DNA from: Patulibacter defluvii
GTDB taxonomy: Bacteria; Actinomycetota; Thermoleophilia; Solirubrobacterales; Solirubrobacteraceae
DNA: 64,000 nucleotides
Direction of reading: 5' to 3'
Assembly: GCF_034096925.1 (NCBI RefSeq)
Contig: NZ_JAWZSQ010000002.1
Coordinates: 310,001 to 374,000 of the forward strand
Translations under genes and position numbers: made by a program
In this document: positions 9,522-18,785 of the stretch, in pieces
Layout: each line of letters begins with the position of its first letter
Position numbering within the stretch: position 1 is the stretch's first letter
The notes under the pieces: generated by a model
What the model was told of the DNA's origin: nothing
The model's database searches: none
The model's input: only the letters and a program-made list of their open reading frames with translations

Positions 9522-11215
9522 CGCCCGGCCCCCGCGACGGCGACCGGGGCGACCGGGTCGGCGTCCTCGGTCGCGACCGTCCCCGCCCGCAGCGCCAGCG
9601 CCCGGTCGCCCAGCCGCCACGGCAGCGGGTCGTGGGTGGCGACCACGGCGGTCCGTCCGCGCAGCAGCCCGGCCAGCGCGTCGACCACCTGCTCGGCGCT
9701 GCGCTGGTCGAGGTTCGCCGTCGGCTCGTCGACCAGCACCAGCGCCGGGTCGCGCAGCAGCGCGCGGGCGATCGCCAGCCGCCGCCGCTCGCCGGCCGAG
9801 AGCGGCTGGCCGCCGTCGCCGAGCGCGGTCGCCAGGCCGGCGTCGAGCGCGGTCTCGAGCCCGTCGAGCCCGACCGCGGCCAGCGCCTGCCGGACCGCGT
9901 CGTCGTCGGCCTCGCCGCCGAAGCGGACGTTGTCGGCCAGCGACGCCGGCAGCAGCACCGGGTGCTGGGGGATCCACGCGATCCGCCGCCGCCAGGCCTC
10001 CGGGTCGACCGCGGCCAGGTCGACGTCGCCGCAGCGGACGCTGCCCGCGTCGACGGCGGTCAGGCCCAGCAGCACCCGCAGCAGCGTGGTCTTGCCCGAG
10101 CCGGAGGGCCCGTGGAGGATCGTCGTCGCGCCGGGCATCAGGGTCGCGTCGAGCCGGTCGAGGGCCGGCGTCCGCCGGTCCTCGTGGCGGACGCTGACCG
10201 CCTCCAGCACGATCGGGGCGTGGCGCGGATCGGGTGCCGGCTCGGTGCCGGTCGCGGCCGCCGGGCCCGCCTCGTCGCCCGCCGCCGTCGCCAGCTCCCG
10301 CAGCAGCGGCTCGGCGTCGGCGGCCGCGTGGTACTCGGACCCCAGCCGCCGCAGCGGCAGGAAGACCTCGGGCGCCAGCACCAGCGCCGCGATCGCGGGA
10401 CCGAAGTCCATCATCCCCTCGGCCAGCCGGATCCCGCAGGCGACCGCCACCAGCGCGGTCCCCAGCATCGCCATGAACTCCAGCACCAGCCCCGAGAGGA
10501 ACGCCTCGCGGAGGGTCGCCATCGTCCCCTCGCGGTAGTGCTCGCCGGCCCGCCGAACCTGGGCCGCCTGGGCCCGGTCGCGGTCGTGGGCCTGGAGCAC
10601 CGGCAACCCCCGCAACACGTCGAGCAGGTGGCCGCCGAGCAGCGCCAGCGCGGCGTGGCGGCGGTCGGCGGCGGCCTGGGCGCGGTGGCCGACGAGGATC
10701 AGGAAGACGACCACCAGCGGCGCGGCGACGGCCAGCAGCCCGGCGCTCAGCGGGTCGACCGCCGCGACCGCCACCAGCACGATCAGCGGCGTGACGGCGG
10801 CGACCACCGACGCCGGCAGGTAGCGGCCGGCGTAGGCGGCGACCGCGTCGGCGCCGTGGACCCAGGCCGCGGCGACCGCCCCGGGCCGCTCGTCGGCGGT
10901 CCGCGCGGCCCGCGCCAGCGCCCGCCCGACGGCCCGCTCGCGGAGGATCGCCACCGCCCGCCGGCCCGTCGCTCGCCCCGACGTCTCCGCCCAGGCCTGC
11001 AGCGCCGCCCGCAGCAGCACCGCGGCGACCAGTCCGGCCAGCGCCGGCCCGATCGCGCTGCCGCGCTGGTCGACGCCGATCGCGATCAGGTGGGCCAGCA
11101 GCAGCCCCTGGGCGACCGTCGCCGCCGCCTCGCCGATCCCGAGCGCGACCGTCCGCCGCAGCTGCCCGCGCAGCCCGGGGACGGCGTCCAGCAGCTCGCG
11201 ACCGGGCGGGCGCAC
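9518..11215 (-). CDS. cydD: CydD, thiol/haem ABC exporter subunit
   Basis: 565 residues with six membrane helices and a C-terminal ABC ATPase: Walker A GPSGSGKTT, signature LSAGERRRLAIARALL and Walker B LVLVDEPTANLD. It partners CydC. The GTG start at 11215 is three bases after the cydB stop and its own TGA overlaps the cydC ATG, so all four cyd genes are one transcription unit. The order A-B-D-C matches many Gram-positive cyd loci. Confidence 0.9.
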   Translation of the reverse strand: MRPPGRELLDAVPGLRGQLRRTVALGIGEAAATVAQGLLLAHLIAIGVDQRGSAIGPALAGLVAAVLLRAALQAWAETSGRATGRRAVAILRERAVGRALARAARTADERPGAVAAAWVHGADAVAAYAGRYLPASVVAAVTPLIVLVAVAAVDPLSAGLLAVAAPLVVVFLILVGHRAQAAADRRHAALALLGGHLLDVLRGLPVLQAHDRDRAQAAQVRRAGEHYREGTMATLREAFLSGLVLEFMAMLGTALVAVACGIRLAEGMMDFGPAIAALVLAPEVFLPLRRLGSEYHAAADAEPLLRELATAAGDEAGPAAATGTEPAPDPRHAPIVLEAVSVRHEDRRTPALDRLDATLMPGATTILHGPSGSGKTTLLRVLLGLTAVDAGSVRCGDVDLAAVDPEAWRRRIAWIPQHPVLLPASLADNVRFGGEADDDAVRQALAAVGLDGLETALDAGLATALGDGGQPLSAGERRRLAIARALLRDPALVLVDEPTANLDQRSAEQVVDALAGLLRGRTAVVATHDPLPWRLGDRALALRAGTVATEDADPVAPVAVAGAGR

Positions 11216-11218
11216 CGC

Positions 11219-12277
11219 TCAGCTCTCCGCGGCGCGCCGCTCGGCCAGCGCCTGGAGCGGGTTCTGCGCCTGCTCGAAGCCGTCCGGCAGCACCCGGTGG
11301 CGGAAGATCCAGTACGTCCAGCCCTGGTACAGGAGGACGATCGGCGTCATCACCGCGCCGACGATCGTCATCACCTTCAGCGTGTAGGGGGTCGAGGCGG
11401 CGTCGGCGATCGTCAGCGTCCCCGCCGGGTCGCCGGTCGAGGGCAGCACGTTCGGCCACAGCTGCGCGAAGAGCAGCACCGCGACGCCGATCACGGCGGC
11501 GGCGGTCAGCGCGAACGCCCCTCCCTCGCGGCCGCGCCGGATCGCCAGCCCGGCGCCGACCAGCGCGCCCGCGGCCACCACCAGCCCGACGACCGCGACC
11601 GGCGACACCGAGCCGTCGGGCGACGCGTCGAGCAGCGACCAGAGCCCGAAGCCGCCGCCGAGCACGACCGCCAGCGGCCAGGCCACCAGCGCGACCCGCC
11701 GGGCCCGCAGCCGCACCGGTCCGTCGCAGCGCAGCGCCAGGAAGCAGGCGCCGTGGAGCGCGAACAGCGCCAGCACCGCCGCCGCGGCCAGCAGCGCGTA
11801 GGGGTTCAGCAGGTCGAGCAGATCGCCGGTGAAGTCGTGGTCGCCGTTGAGCGGGATCCCGCGGACGACGTTCGCCAGCGCCAGCGCGACCGCCGCCGGG
11901 GCGACGAACGAGCAGACCACCAGCGCCCGGTCCCAGGCCCGCGTCCAGCGGTCGTCCTGGTGCTTGACCCGGTACTCGATCGCCAACACCCGCACGATCA
12001 GCGCCACCAGCAACAGCAGCAGCGGCAGGTACATGGCGCTGAACATCGAGGCGTACCAGTCGGGGAAGGCGGCGAACATCGCCCCGCCGGCGACGATCAG
12101 CCAGACCTCGTTGGCGTCCCAGACGGGGCCGAAGGTGCGGATCGCCAGCCGCCGGTCGTCGGCGTCGCGGGCGACGAACGGCAGCAGCATCCCGACGCCG
12201 AAGTCGAAGCCCTCGAGCACCAGGTAGCCGGTCCAGAGGAGCGCGATCAGGAGGAACCAGACGGTGGGGAGGTCCAT
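11219..12277 (-). CDS. cydB: Cytochrome bd ubiquinol/menaquinol oxidase subunit II
   Basis: 352 residues with 8-9 membrane helices. Family landmarks are GFDFGVGMLLPF near the N terminus, the FGPVWDANEVWL motif and a C-terminal GWTYWIFRHRV. CydB is the structural partner of CydA in the high-affinity terminal oxidase that reduces oxygen to water with quinol electrons. The start at ATG 12277 (MDLPTVWF) is five bases downstream of the cydA stop. Further in-frame codons upstream would run into cydA and are not needed. Confidence 0.95.
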   Translation of the reverse strand: MDLPTVWFLLIALLWTGYLVLEGFDFGVGMLLPFVARDADDRRLAIRTFGPVWDANEVWLIVAGGAMFAAFPDWYASMFSAMYLPLLLLLVALIVRVLAIEYRVKHQDDRWTRAWDRALVVCSFVAPAAVALALANVVRGIPLNGDHDFTGDLLDLLNPYALLAAAAVLALFALHGACFLALRCDGPVRLRARRVALVAWPLAVVLGGGFGLWSLLDASPDGSVSPVAVVGLVVAAGALVGAGLAIRRGREGGAFALTAAAVIGVAVLLFAQLWPNVLPSTGDPAGTLTIADAASTPYTLKVMTIVGAVMTPIVLLYQGWTYWIFRHRVLPDGFEQAQNPLQALAERRAAES

Positions 12278-12282
12278 GGCGA

Positions 12283-13728
12283 TCAGTAGGCGAGGGAGGG
12301 GGCGGAGGACGGGTCGCCAGTGCCGCCGTCGGGCTCCAGCGGCTCGGGGCCGGCGTCGGCGAGCCGGCGGAAGAGCCAGAACTCGATCGCGCCGATCACG
12401 CAGTAGAGGACGATGAAGACGCCGAGCGAGATCGCCACCGTCGAGGGCCCGAGCTGCGAGACCGCGTCCTCGGTCTTCAGCAGCCCGGTCACCACCCACG
12501 GCTGGCGGCCCTGCTCGGTGAAGATCCAGCCGGCGGCGTGGGCGAGGAAGCCGGCGAAGAGCCCGCCGATCGCCGCCCAGCGGAAGGCGCGGGTGGTGGC
12601 CAGCCCGGCCAGGCCGTGGCGCCAGCGGCGCTCCAGGATCAGCCCGGCGGCGGCCAGCAGGGCCAGGAAGATCCCGACGCCGACCATGATCCGGAAGGTC
12701 CAGTAGGTGAGGCCGATGATCGGGTAGTACTCGGCCTTGGCCGGGTCGCGGCCGTGGTCGCGCTCGTACTGGGCGTACTTGGCGGCGTCCTTGCGCTGGA
12801 GGTCGTCGATCCCCTCGACCCGCCCGTTGAACGAGTTGGTGTCCATGAACGAGTAGAGCTTCGGGATCTCGATCCGGAAGCTCAGCCGCTTCGGCTTCTT
12901 CTCGAACGGCCCGATCGCCATCAGCGACAGCGGGGCGCCGGACTGGCTCTCGTAGAGCGCCTCGGCGGAGGCCATCTTCATCGGCTGCTGCTCGCCCATC
13001 AGCTGGCCGAAGAAGTGGCCGACGAGCACGGTGCTGATCGCGAACACGAGCAGCCCGCGCAGGCCCCAGCGGGCGGAGCGGCGGTAGAACTCGACCTCGC
13101 GCCGCTTGCCGAGCTGCCAGATCGAGATCCCGGTGATCAGCGCCGCGGCCGTCGTCAGCGCGGCGGGGATCGTGTGGAAGTAGGCGAAGATCGCCGTCGA
13201 GTTGGTCAGCAGCGCCCAGATCGAGGTCAGGACGGCGTTGCCGCTCTCGGGATCGATCCGGTAGCCGACCGGGTGCTGCATCCAGGCGTTGGCGGCGAGG
13301 ATGAAGTAGGCCGAGAAGTTGGTCCCGATGAAGACCAGCCAGATCGAGGCCAGGTGGAGCTTCTTGGGCAGGTGGGTCCAGCCGAAGATCCAGAGCCCGA
13401 GGAAGGTCGACTCGAGGAAGAAGGCGACCAGCCCCTCCATCGCCAGCGGCGCGCCGAAGACGTCGCCGACGTAGCGGCTGTAGGCGCTCCAGGCCATCCC
13501 GAACTGGAACTCCTGGACGATGCCGGTCGCGATCCCGATCGCGAAGTTGACGAGCAGCAGCTTGCCCCAGAACTTCGTCATCCGCAGGTAGACCTCGTCG
13601 CCGGTGCGGACCCAGCGGGTCTGCATCAGCGCGACGTAGCCCGACAGCCCGATCGTCAGCGGGACGAAGATGAAGTGGAACAGCGTGGTGAAGGCGAACT
13701 GCCAGCGGGCGAGGTCGAGGAGCTCCAT
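12283..13728 (-). CDS. cydA: Cytochrome bd oxidase subunit I
   Basis: 481 residues. Haem-ligand candidates are visible: His18 (b595), His185 in YFHTIPAAL and Met348 in FRIMVG (b558). Glu98 and Glu106 of the proton/haem-d region, the quinol-loop lead-in GEQQPMKMASAEALYE and GRQPW (407-411) are also present. The quinol loop is of the short type. This membrane subunit oxidises quinol and reduces oxygen under low-oxygen or stress conditions. It leads the cydABDC unit. A LysR gene lies 216 bp upstream in the same direction and could be a regulator. No strong Shine-Dalgarno precedes the ATG. Confidence 0.97.
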   Translation of the reverse strand: MELLDLARWQFAFTTLFHFIFVPLTIGLSGYVALMQTRWVRTGDEVYLRMTKFWGKLLLVNFAIGIATGIVQEFQFGMAWSAYSRYVGDVFGAPLAMEGLVAFFLESTFLGLWIFGWTHLPKKLHLASIWLVFIGTNFSAYFILAANAWMQHPVGYRIDPESGNAVLTSIWALLTNSTAIFAYFHTIPAALTTAAALITGISIWQLGKRREVEFYRRSARWGLRGLLVFAISTVLVGHFFGQLMGEQQPMKMASAEALYESQSGAPLSLMAIGPFEKKPKRLSFRIEIPKLYSFMDTNSFNGRVEGIDDLQRKDAAKYAQYERDHGRDPAKAEYYPIIGLTYWTFRIMVGVGIFLALLAAAGLILERRWRHGLAGLATTRAFRWAAIGGLFAGFLAHAAGWIFTEQGRQPWVVTGLLKTEDAVSQLGPSTVAISLGVFIVLYCVIGAIEFWLFRRLADAGPEPLEPDGGTGDPSSAPSLAY

Positions 13729-13759
13729 GCGGAAGGCCGTCGTCGGGGAACCACGTCAC

Positions 13760-13785
13760 CGCTCGAGGACGCTGGTCCCCGAGCG
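13760..13785 (-). promoter_or_regulatory. Stem-loop in the cydA leader
   Basis: Inverted repeat CGCTCGAGGAC (13760-13770) and GTCCCCGAGCG (13775-13785) with one mismatch and a 4-nt loop, 32 bases before the cydA start. A candidate -10 box TAGCGT lies further upstream on the minus strand (13888-13883), which would put the stem-loop in a leader of about 145 nt. It could be an operator or an RNA structure that controls cyd expression. Confidence 0.35.
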
Positions 13786-13944
13786 GGCGACGTTGGGAGA
13801 GAGCGCCGCGGGCCGGAGCGGAGGAGAGGGAGGAGGAGGTGCCCCGGCCTGTGGCGGTGTCGGGAGGGAACCGACGTCCACCACGCTACGCCCGCCGTTC
13901 GCGCTCCGGTAGAGCGGGAACGCGCCTCAGCCCATAGCTCCGCG

Positions 13945-14847
13945 TTATGGCTCGATCGGCGAGCGGAGGGCCGCCACCAGCCGCTCGACGGCGGCCGACG
14001 TGGCCCGCGCCGGCGAGACCAGGACGACGAACCGCCGCGCCAGGCGGGGGCCGTCGATCGGCCGCAGCGCGACCGTCGATCCCGGCGGCACCGACAGCCG
14101 CGAGAGCAGCGCCGGGACCCCGGTCTCGGCGCTGGCGGCGAGCGCGGCGGGGGTCGAGCCGACCTCGACCCGCGGCGGGGCCAGCTCCAGCCCGCGGGCG
14201 GCGAGCAGCGCGTCGAGCACCTGCCGCTGGTTGGCGCCCGGGTCGCGCAGCACCAGCGGCGTCGCCACCAGCGCGGACAGCGGGACCGCGTCGAGCGTCA
14301 GCCAGGCGTGGCCGGCGGGGACGGCGACCACCAGCTCGTCCTCGGCCAGCACCGGCCGGCCGGCGTCGCCGCCGGGGCCCGATCCGGCGATCCCGACGTC
14401 GGCCCGGCCCGACGCCACCAGCTCGCGCACGAGGTCGGAGTTGCCGACGATCAGCTCGACCGGCTCGCGGCCCGGCTGGCGGTGGAAGGCGGTCAGGATC
14501 GAGGGCAGCAGCGACTCGGCGACGACCGGGCTGGCAGCCAGCCGCAGCGGCCGCGGGCGGCCGCGCAGCTCCAGCACCGTCCGGTCGAGGTCGCCCAGCT
14601 CGTCGAGCACCCGCTGGGCGGACAGCAGCAGCCGGCGGCCGGCCTCGGTCGCGGTCACGCCGCGCGGCGAGCGGTCCAGCAGCCGCAGCCCGACCACGTC
14701 CTCCAGCTGCCGCAGCCGCTTGCTGAGCGCGGGCTGCGAGACGCCCAGCTCGCGGGCGGCGGCGCCGATCGAGCCGTGGCGGGCGGCCGTCACGAGCGCG
14801 CGCAGCTCGACCAGGTCGGGGGAGCGGATCGGGGCGTCGGCGGCCAC
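13945..14847 (-). CDS. LysR family transcriptional regulator
   Basis: 300 residues from GTG 14847. A winged helix-turn-helix lies at about residues 12-70 (GSIGAAARELGVSQPALSKR, LLDRSPRGVTATEAG) and is followed by a periplasmic-binding-protein-like effector domain. The start is fixed by TACGGT (14859-14854) six bases upstream. The gene is divergent from a quinone oxidoreductase, with a perfect palindrome between them that contains a T-N11-A LysR box. The likely target is that oxidoreductase and its own gene; the cyd operon downstream is a less direct possibility. The inducer is unknown. Confidence 0.88.
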   Translation of the reverse strand: MAADAPIRSPDLVELRALVTAARHGSIGAAARELGVSQPALSKRLRQLEDVVGLRLLDRSPRGVTATEAGRRLLLSAQRVLDELGDLDRTVLELRGRPRPLRLAASPVVAESLLPSILTAFHRQPGREPVELIVGNSDLVRELVASGRADVGIAGSGPGGDAGRPVLAEDELVVAVPAGHAWLTLDAVPLSALVATPLVLRDPGANQRQVLDALLAARGLELAPPRVEVGSTPAALAASAETGVPALLSRLSVPPGSTVALRPIDGPRLARRFVVLVSPARATSAAVERLVAALRSPIEP

Positions 14848-14851
14848 GGCA

Positions 14852-14880
14852 GGACCGTATCGCGGGCCGCGATACGGTCC
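14852..14880. promoter_or_regulatory. Perfect 29-bp palindrome with two back-to-back leaderless promoters
   Basis: Half-sites GGACCGTATCGCGG (14852-14865) and CCGCGATACGGTCC (14867-14880) are perfectly complementary around base 14866. Each arm holds a TACGGT -10 box, one per strand (14859-14854 minus, 14873-14878 plus). Each box is exactly six bases from a GTG start (14847 minus, 14885 plus). The centre contains T14860-N11-A14872, the classical LysR-type box. A protein bound here would cover both promoters at once. Confidence 0.75.
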
Positions 14881-14884
14881 CCGC

Positions 14885-15862
14885 GTGGCCGACACGATCC
14901 GCGCCGTCCGTCAGCACGAGTTCGGGGGACCGGAGGTGCTGCGGTTCGAGCACGTTCCCCGCCCGATCCCCGGTCCCGGCCAGGTCCGGATCCGGGTCCG
15001 CGCGGTCGGGATCAACTTCGCCGACACCCATGCGCGGGAGAACAAGTACGTCCAGCGCTCGCACCTGCCGCTGATCCCGGGCCAGGAGGTGATCGGGATC
15101 CGCGAGGACACGGGCGAGCGGGTGGTCGCCCTGACCGGGGGCGGCGGCGCCTACGCCGAGGAGGTCGTGGTCCCGGCCGGGCTCTGCGTGCCGGTGCCCG
15201 AGGGGCTCGACGACGACCAGGCGCTGGGGCTGCTGGTCCAGGGCCTGACCGCCTGGCACCTGCACCGGACCTGCGGGCGGCTCGAGGGCGGCGAGACGGT
15301 CGTCGTCCACAGCGCCGCCGGCGGCACCGGCTCGCTGACCGTCCAGCTGGCCAAGCCGATGGGCGCCGGGCGCGTGATCGCGACCGCGTCGAGCGCCGAG
15401 AAGCGGGCGCTGACGCTGGAGCTGGGGGCCGACGTCGCCGTCGACCCGCAGCCGGAGGGGCTGACCGAGCGGCTGGTCGAGGCCAACGGCGGCCGGCCGG
15501 TCGACGTCGTGGTCGACATGGCCGGCGGGGCGATCTTCGACGGCTCGCTGCGGGCGCTCGGTCCCTTCGGGCGGATCGTGGTCTGCGGGATCTCGACCAA
15601 GCAGCAGAACGAGATCCGCACCGGCCATCTGCTGAAGCACTCGCGGTCGGTGATCGGCTTCTGGCTCTTCCACTGCCTGGAGGACCCGGAGCGGCGCTTC
15701 GTGGCGCCGCTGCGGGACCTCTTCGCCCGCGCCGCGCGGGGCGAGGTGCGGGTGGTCGTCGGCGGCCGCTGGCCGCTCGCCGAGGCGCACGAGGCGCACC
15801 GCGCGCTGGTCGAGCGGCGGACGACCGGCAAGCTCGTGCTCGACGTCGACCCCGACGCTTGA
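14885..15862 (+). CDS. Zinc-independent quinone oxidoreductase (MDR family)
   Basis: 325 residues. An N-terminal GroES-like domain (GINFADTHAR in place of the zinc-ligand motif of alcohol dehydrogenases) precedes a Rossmann domain with HSAAGGTGSLTVQLAK (about 140-155) for NADPH. Such enzymes reduce quinones or alpha,beta-unsaturated carbonyls in the cytosol. The GTG start is set by TACGGT six bases upstream. It is divergent from the LysR gene and probably under its control. The physiological substrate is unknown; its closeness to the quinol oxidase operon may be coincidental. Confidence 0.87.
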   Translation: MADTIRAVRQHEFGGPEVLRFEHVPRPIPGPGQVRIRVRAVGINFADTHARENKYVQRSHLPLIPGQEVIGIREDTGERVVALTGGGGAYAEEVVVPAGLCVPVPEGLDDDQALGLLVQGLTAWHLHRTCGRLEGGETVVVHSAAGGTGSLTVQLAKPMGAGRVIATASSAEKRALTLELGADVAVDPQPEGLTERLVEANGGRPVDVVVDMAGGAIFDGSLRALGPFGRIVVCGISTKQQNEIRTGHLLKHSRSVIGFWLFHCLEDPERRFVAPLRDLFARAARGEVRVVVGGRWPLAEAHEAHRALVERRTTGKLVLDVDPDA

Positions 15863-15871
15863 GCCGCCGGC

Positions 15872-17053
15872 CTAGCGGCTGACCCCGAAGACCGCGCGTC
15901 GGCCCTCGGGCTCGGTCAGCGAGTAGATCCGGCCGCTGGCGGGCGCGTAGGTCAGGTCCTCGGCGCCGGTCGGCCAGGTCCGCTTGGCCAGCGCGCCGCC
16001 GAGCGGGCCGACGTAGAGCCCGTGGCCGTCGCCGCTGGTCGACAGGTAGGCGGTGGTGCCGATCGTGAGCACGCCCTGGATCTTCGGCACGCCCTGGGCG
16101 ACCCAGACGCCGCTGGCCCGGACCAGCCGCTTGCCCTTCGGCCCGATCGCCTGCAGCGTGCCGTTGGCGTTCAGCGGCCAGCGGACGATCCGCGCGTTGC
16201 CCTCGTCGGCCTTGCGGTACTCGCCGGTGACGAGGTTGTTGCTGGCGCGGTCGTAGGCCACCGACGAGAACCGCAGCCCGCTGGTGTTGTTGCGGTAGGC
16301 GGCGACCTTCGGCATCACGTACTGGTAGTCGGCGGCCTGGCAGGCGCCGGCGTCGCAGCCGATCCGCGCCTTGTCGCCGGTCTTCACGCGCCAGATCCGG
16401 CGGGTGCCGTAGACGCTCAGGCCACCGTTGGTCTCGGCCACGTAGAGCCGGTTGCCGACCCAGGCGATGCCGCCGGCGTGGCTCGGGGTCCAGGTGAACG
16501 AGGCGCGGCCGCCGACCCGCTTCGGCACCACCAGCAGCACGTGGCGGTAGCGGGACGCGGCCAGCTTCTCGGCGGTCGCGAAGGTGACGCGGACGCCGGG
16601 GGCGACGGTGCCGCTCTTGGTCACCGGGTTGCGGGCGTACCAGCTGACCAGCAGCGCGCGGCGGCCGTCGACCAGGCCGCTCGGCGTCGCGTCGCCGGTG
16701 CCGGAGATCCCCTGCGGGAACCACTTGCTGGTGCCGTCGTCGCCGCGGTTGAAGCGGAAGCCGTTCTGGAAGCCGGCCGGCCGCGGCGAGAGCGCGCCGC
16801 CGACCGGGCCGGTGGCGCGGTTGGCGCTGGCGAGCACGGCGCCGACGGAGGCCCGCGGCAGGCGCTTTCCGAGGTCGCGGAGGATGCCGGTCTTGCCGCC
16901 CTGCGGGGTCAGCGTGAAGGCGGGCGGACCGGCGACCCCGGGCAGGCTGGCCGCGCCCGCGGGAGCGGCGGCGGCGGTCGCGAGCAGGGTCGCGCCGGCC
17001 GTGGCGAGCAGCATCCGGCGGCGCGCGGAGAGGGGGAGGCGGGGGGAAGCCAT
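15872..17053 (-). CDS. Secreted protein of unknown function, beta-propeller-like
   Basis: 393 residues. The N terminus has SARRRM followed by a hydrophobic stretch and an APAGA cleavage region (about 10-34), a signal peptide possibly of Tat type. The mature part is rich in short beta-strand patterns (GIAWVGNRLYVAETNGGLSVYG, with later repeats such as LYVGPLGG and RIYSLTEPEG), suggesting a propeller. It has only two cysteines, in CDAGAC. I recognise no enzyme motif. TAGGGT (17065-17060) lies six bases before the ATG. It converges on the oxidoreductase with a 9-bp gap. Confidence 0.65.
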   Translation of the reverse strand: MASPRLPLSARRRMLLATAGATLLATAAAAPAGAASLPGVAGPPAFTLTPQGGKTGILRDLGKRLPRASVGAVLASANRATGPVGGALSPRPAGFQNGFRFNRGDDGTSKWFPQGISGTGDATPSGLVDGRRALLVSWYARNPVTKSGTVAPGVRVTFATAEKLAASRYRHVLLVVPKRVGGRASFTWTPSHAGGIAWVGNRLYVAETNGGLSVYGTRRIWRVKTGDKARIGCDAGACQAADYQYVMPKVAAYRNNTSGLRFSSVAYDRASNNLVTGEYRKADEGNARIVRWPLNANGTLQAIGPKGKRLVRASGVWVAQGVPKIQGVLTIGTTAYLSTSGDGHGLYVGPLGGALAKRTWPTGAEDLTYAPASGRIYSLTEPEGRRAVFGVSR

Positions 17054-17204
17054 GCCCTCACCCTAGGTCGGGCCGGCGCGGCGACGCCAGCGATGCTCAT
17101 CGCGTCCTCACGAGCGGGCGCGGGCGGCGCCGGGGCCGGCCGTTCGCTCTCGCGCGCGGGTACGGCGCGGCCGTCGCTCGACGTACGCTCTAGCATCACC
17201 GGCG

Positions 17205-18695
17205 ATGACCGCGTTCGCCGACCTCCGTCTGTCCGAGCCCGTCCTCGAGGCGCTGCGCGACATCGGCTACGAGCGGCCGAGCCCGATCCAGGAGCAGGGC
17301 ATCCCGCCGATGCTCGAGGGCCGGGACGTGATCGGCCAGGCCCAGACCGGCTCCGGCAAGACCGCCGCCTTCGGGATCCCGATCATCGAGTACGTCGACC
17401 CGGCGAACTCCGAGACCCAGGCGCTGGTCCTGACCCCGACCCGCGAGCTGTGCATCCAGGTCACCCAGGCGATCCGCTCGTTCGGGGCCCGCAAGGGCGT
17501 CGAGGTGGTGGCGACCTTCGGCGGCGCGCCGATCCGCGACCAGATCTCGCGCCTGCGCAAGGAGGCCCACGTCGTCGTCGGCACCGTCGGCCGGGTCCTC
17601 GACCTGATCGATCGCGGCGCGCTGCAGCTCGCCTCGTGCCGCTTCGTGGTCCTCGACGAGGCCGACGAGATGCTCGACCTCGGGTTCCTGGAGGACGTCG
17701 AGAAGATCCTCCGGCGGACGCCAAACGGCCGCCAGACCGCGCTCTTCTCGGCGACGATGGCGCCGCCGATCCGCAAGCTCGCCGACACCTTCCTCTACGA
17801 CCCGGTCCACGTGAAGGTCAAGGCCGACACGCTGACCGTCGACACGGTCGAGCAGTTCCGGGTCGAGGTCGCGACCAAGGACAAGCCGGCCAAGCTGGCC
17901 GAGGTGATCGAGGCCGAGCGGCCGCGCCAGGCGATCGTCTTCTGCCGCACGAAGATCGGCACCGACCGCCTCTTCCGGCTGCTGAAGGACCGCGGCAACA
18001 ACGTCCGCGCGCTCCACGGCGACCTCTCGCAGGGCCAGCGCGACGGCGTGATGCTGGCCTTCAAGGGCGGCCGGGTGCCGCTGCTGGTGGCGACCGACGT
18101 CGCCGCCCGCGGCCTCGACATCTCGACCGTCACCCACGTCGTCAACTACGACGTCCCGCGTTCCCCCGACACCTACGTCCACCGGATCGGCCGCACCGGC
18201 CGGGCCGGCGCCTCCGGCCGCGCGATCACCTTCGTCGAGCCGAAGCAGCAGCGCGAGCGCGAGGCGATCGAGGAGCACATCGGGATGGAGATCACCCCCT
18301 GGTCGAAGGGGGCGACGACGCCGGCGGCCGCCGCCCGCCGGGCCGACGCCGCGGCCGGCAACGAGGTCGAGGCGGAGGCCAACGGCGACGGCCCGAAGCG
18401 CGTGCGCGAGCGCCGTCGCGGCCGCAAGCCGCAGCTGAACCACCCGGCCGACGAGCCGGGCACCCGGATCGTGCTGGTCCCGGGCGCCGGCGACGGGCTC
18501 CAGATCCGCGACGTGGTCGAGGCGATCGCCGAGGCGACCGGGCTCGACGGCGAGGCGATCCGCGAGGTCCGCGTCCACGAGCAGTTCGCGCTGGCCACGC
18601 TGCCGGCGGCGAGCGTCGAGGACGCGGTCGACGCGATCGACGGCCACCGGGCCGGCGCGCTGACGCTCGGCGCCGAGCTGCTGCGCGGCGCCTGA
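17205..18695 (+). CDS. DEAD-box RNA helicase with DbpA-like C-terminal domain
   Basis: 496 residues with the full motif set: Q motif around 23-31, AQTGSGKT (46-53), PTREL (78-82), DEAD (151-154), SAT (182-184), ARGLDIS (301-307) and HRIGRTGRAG (326-335). A basic linker leads to a C-terminal domain (about 415-496) resembling the DbpA/CsdA RNA-binding fold. It unwinds RNA using ATP, probably in ribosome assembly or cold and stress RNA remodelling. TAGCAT (17191-17196) lies eight bases before the ATG. It is a single-gene unit. Confidence 0.95.
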   Translation: MTAFADLRLSEPVLEALRDIGYERPSPIQEQGIPPMLEGRDVIGQAQTGSGKTAAFGIPIIEYVDPANSETQALVLTPTRELCIQVTQAIRSFGARKGVEVVATFGGAPIRDQISRLRKEAHVVVGTVGRVLDLIDRGALQLASCRFVVLDEADEMLDLGFLEDVEKILRRTPNGRQTALFSATMAPPIRKLADTFLYDPVHVKVKADTLTVDTVEQFRVEVATKDKPAKLAEVIEAERPRQAIVFCRTKIGTDRLFRLLKDRGNNVRALHGDLSQGQRDGVMLAFKGGRVPLLVATDVAARGLDISTVTHVVNYDVPRSPDTYVHRIGRTGRAGASGRAITFVEPKQQREREAIEEHIGMEITPWSKGATTPAAAARRADAAAGNEVEAEANGDGPKRVRERRRGRKPQLNHPADEPGTRIVLVPGAGDGLQIRDVVEAIAEATGLDGEAIREVRVHEQFALATLPAASVEDAVDAIDGHRAGALTLGAELLRGA

Positions 18696-18785
18696 GCGGC
18701 GAGCGCCTCGCGGCCGCCGCGGCCGCGGCGGGCGACCGCTGCCGTCTGCCGCACGCGGCCCGGAAGCCTCGCTAGCATCCCGGGG

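Noticed and set aside
13945..15799. Long minus-strand frame across the LysR and oxidoreductase region
   Set aside because: Shadow of the two real genes, which have recognisable domains and a shared promoter palindrome.
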